64,000 bases of DNA, taken from positions 992,001 to 1,056,000 of the forward strand of contig NZ_CP046915.1 of NCBI RefSeq assembly GCF_009789675.1. The letters are read 5' to 3'. Below, one piece after another: positions 58,347-64,000 of this stretch; within the stretch, counting starts at the first letter, position 1, and the number at the start of each line of letters is the position of its first letter. The notes beneath the pieces were generated by a model. That model made no database searches. It was not told where the DNA came from and saw only the letters and a list, made by a program, of their open reading frames with translations. The DNA is from Paraburkholderia acidisoli. Lineage in GTDB: Bacteria > Pseudomonadota > Gammaproteobacteria > Burkholderiales > Burkholderiaceae. A program made the position numbers and the translations under genes.

Positions 58347-58790
58347 TCACTCGTCGCTTCGCGACCCGAACGAGACGCCCGTGCCGTCGAGGACCCAGTG
58401 GAACGCGCCGTAGATCGCCTTGTGCCTGGCCGCGAGATCGAGCAGAAACCGCTCGCCGGTGGGCGTGAGATGCACCTGCACCTGGCGCCGGTCGGCCGGA
58501 TCGGCCTTGCGCGTCACGAGGCCGGCCGCTTCGCAGCGCGACACCAGCGCGGCGGTGCCGTTGGGCGCGGCCTGCAGGCGTTCGGCCAGTTCGCCCACGG
58601 TGGCCCATTGGCGCTCCGGAAAGCCGCGCACGTGCAGCAGCAATTGATATTGCAGCGTGGTGATGCCGGCGGCATTGGCGATTTCCTCGGAGGCGCGCAG
58701 AAATTTGCGCAGGTCGTAGCGAAACGCCGACATCGCTTCGAGATCGCGCTTGTTCAGCGCCGCGTGCTTCGCTGGCTTGCGTGTGCCCAT
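58347..58790 (-). CDS. MarR family regulator
   Basis: A 147-residue regulator. It has the MarR helix-turn-helix and wing (ATVGELAERLQAAPNGTAALVSRCEAAGLVTRKADPADRRQVQVHLTPTGERFL). A single Cys lies in the recognition helix region. The start MGTRKPAKHAALNKRDLEAM at 58790 is preceded by AAAGGAC. The CLC gene follows on the same strand after 45 bp, so the pair is likely one operon with the regulator first. Confidence 0.92.
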   Translation of the reverse strand: MGTRKPAKHAALNKRDLEAMSAFRYDLRKFLRASEEIANAAGITTLQYQLLLHVRGFPERQWATVGELAERLQAAPNGTAALVSRCEAAGLVTRKADPADRRQVQVHLTPTGERFLLDLAARHKAIYGAFHWVLDGTGVSFGSRSDE

Positions 58791-58822
58791 GGTCGTCCTT
58801 TCGATGATGCGGCCATCATGCC

Positions 58823-58863
58823 AAAAAAAATGGCGCCGCAGGCCATGAGCCTGCGGCGCCATT
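58823..58863 (-). terminator. Rho-independent terminator after acnB
   Basis: AATGGCGCCGCAGGC and GCCTGCGGCGCCATT pair over 15 bp with a 5-base loop, and the A-run at 58823-58830 becomes the U-tail on the minus strand. It closes the aconitase transcript. Confidence 0.93.
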
Positions 58864-58935
58864 GCGCGCGACACAGCAACGCGAACGGGCGGCGCGTACG
58901 GCATGAGAACCGTTGCGCCGGCGTTCAACGATGGC

Positions 58936-61521
58936 TTACATCGACACGGTGTCGGCCACTTCCTTGAAGTCTTCGATCTGGTCGAAGTTCATGTACTGGT
59001 AAATCTTGTCGCCGTTCGCGGTGAGCACGCCCATGTCGGCCATGTACTCTTCCTTGGTCGGAATCTTGCCCAGACGCGAGCAGATCGCCGCCAGTTCCGC
59101 CGAGCCGAGATACACGTTGGTGTTCTTGCCCAGACGGTTCGGGAAGTTACGCGTGGACGTGGACATGACCGTCGCGCCTTCGCGCACCTGCGCCTGGTTG
59201 CCCATGCACAGCGAGCAGCCCGGCATTTCGGTACGCGCGCCGGCCGTGCCGAACACGCCGTAGTGACCTTCTTCGGTCAGCTGCTTCTGGTCCATCTTGG
59301 TCGGCGGCGCGACCCACAGCTTCACGGGAATGTCGCGCTTGCCTTCGAGCAGCTTCGAAGCGGCACGGAAGTGACCGATGTTGGTCATGCACGAGCCGAT
59401 GAACACTTCGTCGATCTTGGCGCCGGCCACGTCCGAGAGCGTCTTCACGTCGTCCGGATCGTTCGGGCAGGCCACGATCGGTTCGTGGATGTCGGCCAGA
59501 TCGATTTCGATGACGGCGGCGTACTCGGCGTCCGCGTCCGGTTGCAGCAGTTGCGGGTCGGCGAGCCAGGCTTCCATCGCCTTGATACGGCGTTGCAGGC
59601 TGCGCGGGTCCTGGTAGCCCTGCGCGATCATCCACTTCAGCAGCGTGATGTTGCTGTTGAGGTATTCGATGATCGGTTCCTTGTTCAGGTGCACCGTGCA
59701 ACCGGCGGCCGAACGCTCAGCGGAGGCATCCGACAGTTCGAACGCTTGCTCGACCTTCAGGTCGGGCAGGCCTTCGATTTCGAGGATGCGGCCCGAGAAG
59801 ATGTTCTTCTTACCTTGCTTCGCGACCGTCAGCGAGCCTTCCTTGATCGCCCACAGCGGAATGGCATTGACGAGGTCACGCAGCGTGACGCCCGGCTGCA
59901 TCTTGCCCTTGAAGCGCACGAGCACCGATTCCGGCATGTCGAGCGGCATCGTGCCCGTGGCGGCCGCGAACGCGACCAGACCCGAACCCGCCGGGAAGCT
60001 GATGCCGATCGGGAAGCGCGTGTGCGAGTCGCCGCCGGTGCCCACCGTGTCGGGCAGCAGCATGCGGTTCAGCCACGAGTGGATCACGCCGTCGCCCGGG
60101 CGCAGCGCGATACCGCCGCGCGTGCTGATGAAGTTCGGCAGCGTCTGGTGCGTCTTCACGTCCACCGGCTTCGGATACGCGGCCGTATGGCAGAACGATT
60201 GCATGACGAGATCCGACGAGAAACCGAGGCACGCGAGGTCCTTCAGTTCGTCGCGGGTCATCGGGCCGGTCGTATCTTGCGAGCCCACCGAGGTCATCTT
60301 CGGTTCGCAGTACGTGCCCGGGCGCACGCCCTGGCCTTCCGGCAGACCGCAGGCGCGGCCGACCATCTTCTGCGCGAGCGAGAAGCCACGGCCGCTGTCG
60401 GCCGGTTGCTGCGGCAGGCGGAACAGCGTGGACGGTGCGAGGCCCAGCGCTTCGCGCGCCTTGGCGGTCAGGCCGCGGCCGATGATCAGCGGAATGCGGC
60501 CGCCGGCGCGCACTTCGTCGAACAGCACGTCGGACTTGACCTGGAATTCGGCGATCACGGCGCCGTTCTTGAGCGCCTTGCCTTCGTACGGGCGCAGTTC
60601 GACCACGTCGCCCATTTCCATTTGCGAGACGTCGAGTTCGATCGGCAGCGCGCCGGCGTCTTCCATCGTGTTGTAGAAGATCGGGGCGATCTTGCTGCCG
60701 AGGCACACGCCGCCAAAGCGCTTGTTCGGGATGAAGGGGATGTCTTCGCCCGTGAACCACAGCACCGAGTTGGTGGCCGACTTACGCGAGGAGCCCGTGC
60801 CGACCACGTCGCCCACGTAGGCGACCAGGTGACCCTTTTCCTTCAGCGATTCGATGAACGCGACCGGGCCGCGCTTGCCGTCTTCTTCCGGCGTGATGCC
60901 CGGACGCGCGTTCTTGAGCATGGCCAGCGCGTGCAGCGGGATGTCGGGACGCGTGGTGGCGTCCGGGGCCGGCGAGAGGTCGTCGGTGTTGGTTTCGCCC
61001 GTGACCTTGAACACGGTGATGGTCAGGCTTTCCGGCACTTCCGGACGGCTCGTGAACCATTCGGCGTCGGCCCAGCTTTGCAGCACGGACTTCGCGTTGG
61101 CGTTGCCCTGGTCGGCGAGTTCCTTGACGTCGTGGAACTGGTCGAACATCAGCAGGGTTTTCTTGAGCGCTTCCGCGGCGACCGTACCCACGGCGGCGTC
61201 GGACAGCAGTTCGATCAGCGGGGCGATGTTGTAGCCGCCCAGCATCGTGCCGAGCAGTTCCGTGGCGCGCTCGCGCGAGATCAGCGCGCAGGCGGTTTCG
61301 CCCTTGGCGACGGCGGCGAGGAAGCCGGCCTTGACGCGCGCGGCTTCGTCCACGCCCGCCGGCACGCGGTTCGTGATGAGGTCGAGCAGCGTTTGCTCTT
61401 CACCCGCGGGCGGGTTCGTCAGCAGTTCCACCAGCTCGGCGGTTTGCTGAGCCGTCAGCGGCAGGGGGGGGATGCCGAGCGCAGCGCGTGCGGCAACGTG
61501 AGCACGAAAGTTTTCAAGCAT
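58936..61521 (-). CDS. acnB: Aconitate hydratase B
   Basis: An 861-residue bifunctional aconitase/2-methylisocitrate dehydratase of the TCA cycle. It has the N-terminal HEAT-like domain, then the swivel domain ([16 protein letters not shown] is its substrate loop) and then the iron-sulphur domains. Cluster ligands are Cys711 (GSCMTN), Cys769 and Cys772 (PGCSLCMGN). The length and order are exactly AcnB. Codon use is strongly biased, as expected for a highly expressed gene. It has its own promoter, an upstream palindrome and a strong terminator, and stands as a single gene. Confidence 0.98.
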   Translation of the reverse strand: MLENFRAHVAARAALGIPPLPLTAQQTAELVELLTNPPAGEEQTLLDLITNRVPAGVDEAARVKAGFLAAVAKGETACALISRERATELLGTMLGGYNIAPLIELLSDAAVGTVAAEALKKTLLMFDQFHDVKELADQGNANAKSVLQSWADAEWFTSRPEVPESLTITVFKVTGETNTDDLSPAPDATTRPDIPLHALAMLKNARPGITPEEDGKRGPVAFIESLKEKGHLVAYVGDVVGTGSSRKSATNSVLWFTGEDIPFIPNKRFGGVCLGSKIAPIFYNTMEDAGALPIELDVSQMEMGDVVELRPYEGKALKNGAVIAEFQVKSDVLFDEVRAGGRIPLIIGRGLTAKAREALGLAPSTLFRLPQQPADSGRGFSLAQKMVGRACGLPEGQGVRPGTYCEPKMTSVGSQDTTGPMTRDELKDLACLGFSSDLVMQSFCHTAAYPKPVDVKTHQTLPNFISTRGGIALRPGDGVIHSWLNRMLLPDTVGTGGDSHTRFPIGISFPAGSGLVAFAAATGTMPLDMPESVLVRFKGKMQPGVTLRDLVNAIPLWAIKEGSLTVAKQGKKNIFSGRILEIEGLPDLKVEQAFELSDASAERSAAGCTVHLNKEPIIEYLNSNITLLKWMIAQGYQDPRSLQRRIKAMEAWLADPQLLQPDADAEYAAVIEIDLADIHEPIVACPNDPDDVKTLSDVAGAKIDEVFIGSCMTNIGHFRAASKLLEGKRDIPVKLWVAPPTKMDQKQLTEEGHYGVFGTAGARTEMPGCSLCMGNQAQVREGATVMSTSTRNFPNRLGKNTNVYLGSAELAAICSRLGKIPTKEEYMADMGVLTANGDKIYQYMNFDQIEDFKEVADTVSM

Positions 61522-61602
61522 GGGGGGACCTGCTGATATTTGCGTTTCAGGGGGAGGCTTTCCTGGCGCGCCGAGGCGCTTCCGGGCACTGCTTTGAGCG
61601 CG

Positions 61603-61632
61603 ATTTTACGGGAAAACGCGCTCTATCGTCAA
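61603..61632 (-). promoter_or_regulatory. acnB promoter
   Basis: On the minus strand TTGACG (61632-61627), an 18-bp spacer and TAAAAT (61608-61603) form a strong sigma-70 promoter about 80 bp before the acnB start. Confidence 0.7.
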
Positions 61633-61633
61633 A

Positions 61634-61654
61634 TGTCTTATGTCTTATATAAGA
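61634..61654. promoter_or_regulatory. Operator-like palindrome next to the acnB -35 element
   Basis: TCTTATATAAGA (61643-61654) is a perfect 12-bp palindrome, and a TGTCTTA unit is duplicated head to tail (61634-61640, 61641-61647). It adjoins the -35 element. GntR-type TCA-cycle regulators of Burkholderiales are believed to bind such CTTATATAAG sites; this is from memory and needs checking. Confidence 0.55.
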
Positions 61655-61705
61655 GTTGGAAGATCGAAAGTGGGCCCGGTTCAGGGCGCGAGCCCCGCGA
61701 ATGCG

Positions 61706-62653
61706 TTACAGCAAGGGTTCCGCGACGCCGGACGTGCGCTGGATGGCCTGCGGCGGCTGCCCGAATGCGCGCAGAAACGCCTGCCGCATGCGCTCCCGGT
61801 CGCCGAATCCGGTCTCGCGCGCGATCACCTCGATCGGATGCCGGGTGGTCTCCATCAGCAAGCGCGCGGCCTCCACGCGCAGCCGCTCGACGGCCTTGGC
61901 GGGCGACTGGCCGGTTTCCTCGCGGAACACGCGGCTGAACTGGCGCGGGCTCAGGCGCGCGACATCGGCGAGCACCTCCACGGACAGATCGCCGCCGAGA
62001 TGTTCGGTGGCGTGCGCGAGCGCCAGCTGCACGCGGTCGGACTTCGCGTCGAGTTCGAGCAGCGCCGAGAATTGCGACTGGCCGCCGCCGCGCCGCTGGT
62101 GCAGCACGAGCTTGCGCGCGACGTTGCGCGCCGTGGCCAGCCCGAAATCCTTTTCGACGATGGCGAGCGCGAGATCCACGCCCGCCGTCATGCCCGCCGA
62201 GGTCCAGATCGGGCCGTCCACCACGAAGATGCGGTCTTCGTCGAGTTGCACGCCGGGGTATTGCTTGCGGAACGCCTGCGCGTGAAACCAGTGCGTGGTG
62301 GCGCGCCGGCCGTCGAGCAGCCCGGCGGCGGCCAGCACGAAGGTGCCGGTGCAGATGGCCGCGACGCGCCGGCTGTGGTCCGGCGCTTCGCGAAGGTAGT
62401 CGAGCAGGCTCGCGGGCGGCAGGCGGCAGTCGTTGTCGCCGGCCACGATCAGCGTGTCGTAGGTGGCGTCGCGCAGGCGGTCCGTGTTGACCGAAAAGCT
62501 CTGCGAGGTCATGACCGGGCCGCCGTCTTCGGAAACCAGCCGGAACTGGTAGACGCGCTCGCCGCGCAGGAGGTTGGCGTATTCGAACACGCTCGCCACG
62601 GCGAGGCCCATCGTCTGAAAACCGGGGTACACGACAAGTCCGATTGAGTGCAC
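61706..62653 (-). CDS. GlxA-type AraC family regulator
   Basis: A 315-residue regulator with an N-terminal DJ-1/PfpI-like domain (IGLVVYPGFQTMGLAVASVFEYAN and VAAICTGTFVLAAAGLLDGRRATTHW) and a C-terminal AraC double helix-turn-helix (LSPRQFSRVFREETGQSPAKAVERLRVEAARLLM). This is the GlxA/ArgR-like group that senses small nitrogen compounds or aldehydes. I chose the GTG at 62653, preceded by GCGAGG; a GTG at 62695 adds 14 residues. It is divergent from an SDR gene, 224 bp away. Confidence 0.92.
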   Translation of the reverse strand: MHSIGLVVYPGFQTMGLAVASVFEYANLLRGERVYQFRLVSEDGGPVMTSQSFSVNTDRLRDATYDTLIVAGDNDCRLPPASLLDYLREAPDHSRRVAAICTGTFVLAAAGLLDGRRATTHWFHAQAFRKQYPGVQLDEDRIFVVDGPIWTSAGMTAGVDLALAIVEKDFGLATARNVARKLVLHQRRGGGQSQFSALLELDAKSDRVQLALAHATEHLGGDLSVEVLADVARLSPRQFSRVFREETGQSPAKAVERLRVEAARLLMETTRHPIEVIARETGFGDRERMRQAFLRAFGQPPQAIQRTSGVAEPLL

Positions 62654-62877
62654 GATCGCCTCGCAAAGAGTGGCGGAAAACCTCGTATGTACCACAAAAC
62701 GGAAATTTCGGTGATGGCGCGAATGGCGCGTGTTCTGGCGCTTTCATCACACCGCGCATGTCTTTTGGTGTGTCCGGAATCATTGCATCTATGTCATTGA
62801 GGATGTGGCGTGCCGGGATCAGAATCGCCTTCAGCTTCGGCACCCCGTCGATGCACCCATTCGCAAGAGATACGACC

Positions 62878-63717
62878 ATGACTTCCACGCAAACTTCCCA
62901 CGCCACGCAAGCCACCGAGGCCACGCGGGGCACCGCGCTCATCACGGGCGCTTCCGCCGGTATCGGCGCGATTTACGCCGACCGTCTCGCGAAACGCGGC
63001 TACGACCTGATTCTCGTGGCGCGCGACGCCGACCGGCTGAACGCGCTGGCCGCCCGCCTGAGCGCTGAGACCGGCCGCACGATCGACACGATTCCCGCCG
63101 ATCTCAACGACAAGGCCGCGCTCGCGCGCATCGAGCGCCTGCTGCGCGACGACGCGCGCATCACCATGCTGGTGAACAACGCGGGCGTGGGCTCGGTCGC
63201 CTCGGTGCTCAAGGACGACGTGGACGCCATGGAAGCGATGATCGGCCTGAACATCACCGCACTCACGCGCCTGACCTATGCCGTGGCGCCGGCGTTCGCG
63301 AGCCGGGGCGCGGGCACCATCGTCAATATCGGCTCGGTGGTGGGCATTGCGGTGGAGCTGCTGAACGGCGTGTACAGCGCGTCGAAGTCGTATGTGCTGA
63401 GCTTCGGCCACGCGCTCCAGCGCGATCTCGCCGACAAGGGCGTGCGCATCCAGACGGTGATGCCGGCCGCCACGGCCACGGCGTTCTGGGACGTGGCGGG
63501 CTACGCGCCGCAAAAGGAAGCGGCCACGACGATGTCGGCGGCGGATCTCGTGGATGCCGCGCTGGCCGGGCTCGATCAGGGCGAACTCGTGACGATTCCC
63601 ACGCTCCAGAACGGCGACGACTGGACACAATGGGAAGCGGCACGCCGCGCGCTCGCGCCGAAATTCGCCAACGCGAAGGCCGCGCCGCGCTACGCGCTGG
63701 CGTCGAGCCAGGCTTGA
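62878..63717 (+). CDS. Short-chain dehydrogenase/reductase
   Basis: A 279-residue SDR. TGASAGIG binds the cofactor, LLRDDARITMLVNNAGVG follows, and YSASKSY gives catalytic Tyr166 and Lys170. It resembles the YdfG/DltE-type group. The first 18 residues (MTSTQTSHATQATEATRG) are low in complexity. It should be the target of the divergent GlxA-type regulator. The tautomerase gene follows after 45 bp. Confidence 0.92.
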   Translation: MTSTQTSHATQATEATRGTALITGASAGIGAIYADRLAKRGYDLILVARDADRLNALAARLSAETGRTIDTIPADLNDKAALARIERLLRDDARITMLVNNAGVGSVASVLKDDVDAMEAMIGLNITALTRLTYAVAPAFASRGAGTIVNIGSVVGIAVELLNGVYSASKSYVLSFGHALQRDLADKGVRIQTVMPAATATAFWDVAGYAPQKEAATTMSAADLVDAALAGLDQGELVTIPTLQNGDDWTQWEAARRALAPKFANAKAAPRYALASSQA

Positions 63718-63762
63718 GTTCAGCCGCAGCCCGCGCCCGATCCATCATCAGGAGTTCCCACC

Positions 63763-64000
63763 ATGCCTTATCTGCAACTCGATACGACCGGGCGCTTTTC
63801 CGTCGCGCAAAAGCAGCGGCTTGCCGCGCGCATGAGCGAGACTTACGCGCGGATGATGTCGGTGGATAGTCGCCGTATTAGCGTGGCGATCCGCGAACTG
63901 GGCGAGGGCGGCGTGTGGCGCGTGACGGCCGAGGGGAGCGAGCCGGAGCCGGTTTCGGTGATGATGCTCGACATCCGCCGCGGCCGGCCGCCGGAACTGC
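63763..64000 (+). CDS. 4-oxalocrotonate tautomerase-like protein, cut by the window end
   Basis: The first 79 codons of a small tautomerase. CAGGAG lies 8 bp before the ATG. The sequence begins MPYLQLDTTGRFSVAQKQRL, so removal of Met leaves the catalytic N-terminal Pro. RRISVAIRELGEGGVWRV follows. Enzymes of this fold interconvert keto and enol acids. It runs on from the SDR gene and is likely to be part of the same message. The rest lies outside the window. Confidence 0.85.
   Translation, partial: MPYLQLDTTGRFSVAQKQRLAARMSETYARMMSVDSRRISVAIRELGEGGVWRVTAEGSEPEPVSVMMLDIRRGRPPEL

Noticed and set aside
1..64000. CRISPR array, tRNA or rRNA genes, insertion sequences, prophage
   Set aside because: I saw no regularly spaced repeats, no cloverleaf or rRNA sequence, no transposase or integrase and no phage structural gene.

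Overview
The window is GC-rich DNA (about two thirds G+C by eye) from a betaproteobacterium of the Burkholderiaceae, most like Paraburkholderia or Caballeronia. The evidence is the codon use, a short Burkholderia-type H-NS protein, an AcnB-type aconitase with neighbouring regulators, many LysR, TetR and AraC regulators beside single enzymes, and the LysE, MFS and SDR families. I see no rRNA, tRNA, CRISPR array, insertion sequence or prophage. This is an inference from protein character; I ran no searches.

Layout. 1-9.8 kb: small metabolic and transport genes (aldo/keto reductase end, alpha/beta hydrolase, MFS and LysE exporters), three secreted proteins including a lytic transglycosylase, a scar of gene remnants near 6 kb, a phosphopantetheinyl-transferase-like protein without the catalytic motif, and an iron-type ABC ATPase behind a Fur-like box. 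9.8-17.6 kb: regulator-enzyme pairs with clear palindromic operators (Rrf2 with a flavin oxidoreductase, TetR with a TetX-like monooxygenase, LysR with an MDR oxidoreductase), a membrane diguanylate cyclase and an H-NS protein. 17.7-23.5 kb: two large glycoside hydrolases and a VOC protein. 23.5-32.5 kb: hydrolases, SDR and NmrA proteins, regulators, an FKBP isomerase with a strong terminator, a cupin and a LysE exporter. 32.5-37.3 kb: an MHYT-GGDEF-EAL protein behind a sigma-28-like promoter, an MFS exporter and a LysR. 37.4-43.9 kb: an aconitase-superfamily enzyme followed by an MFS transporter, a secreted acid phosphatase/phospholipase-like protein and a LysR.

44-54 kb is the most interesting part. 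An A+T-rich control region is followed by tightly coupled genes for a BcsB-like protein, an NfrB-type glycosyltransferase with a C-terminal c-di-GMP-type (MshEN) module, an NfrA-like outer-membrane TPR protein and WecB (UDP-GlcNAc 2-epimerase). A DUF4434-like putative glycan hydrolase converges on them. This resembles the E. coli N4 glycan receptor (NGR) exopolysaccharide pathway, with an added BcsB-like subunit and its own epimerase. Two c-di-GMP turnover proteins lie elsewhere in the window and could feed it.

54-64 kb: flavin reductase, two MmgE/PrpD proteins behind paired operators, a MarR gene followed by a frameshifted CLC channel gene, acnB with a clear promoter, operator and terminator, a GlxA-type regulator facing an SDR, and the start of a tautomerase gene cut by the window end.

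A recurring oddity is short near-perfect tandem duplications (units of 7 to 13 bp) in the gaps, often just after stop codons.
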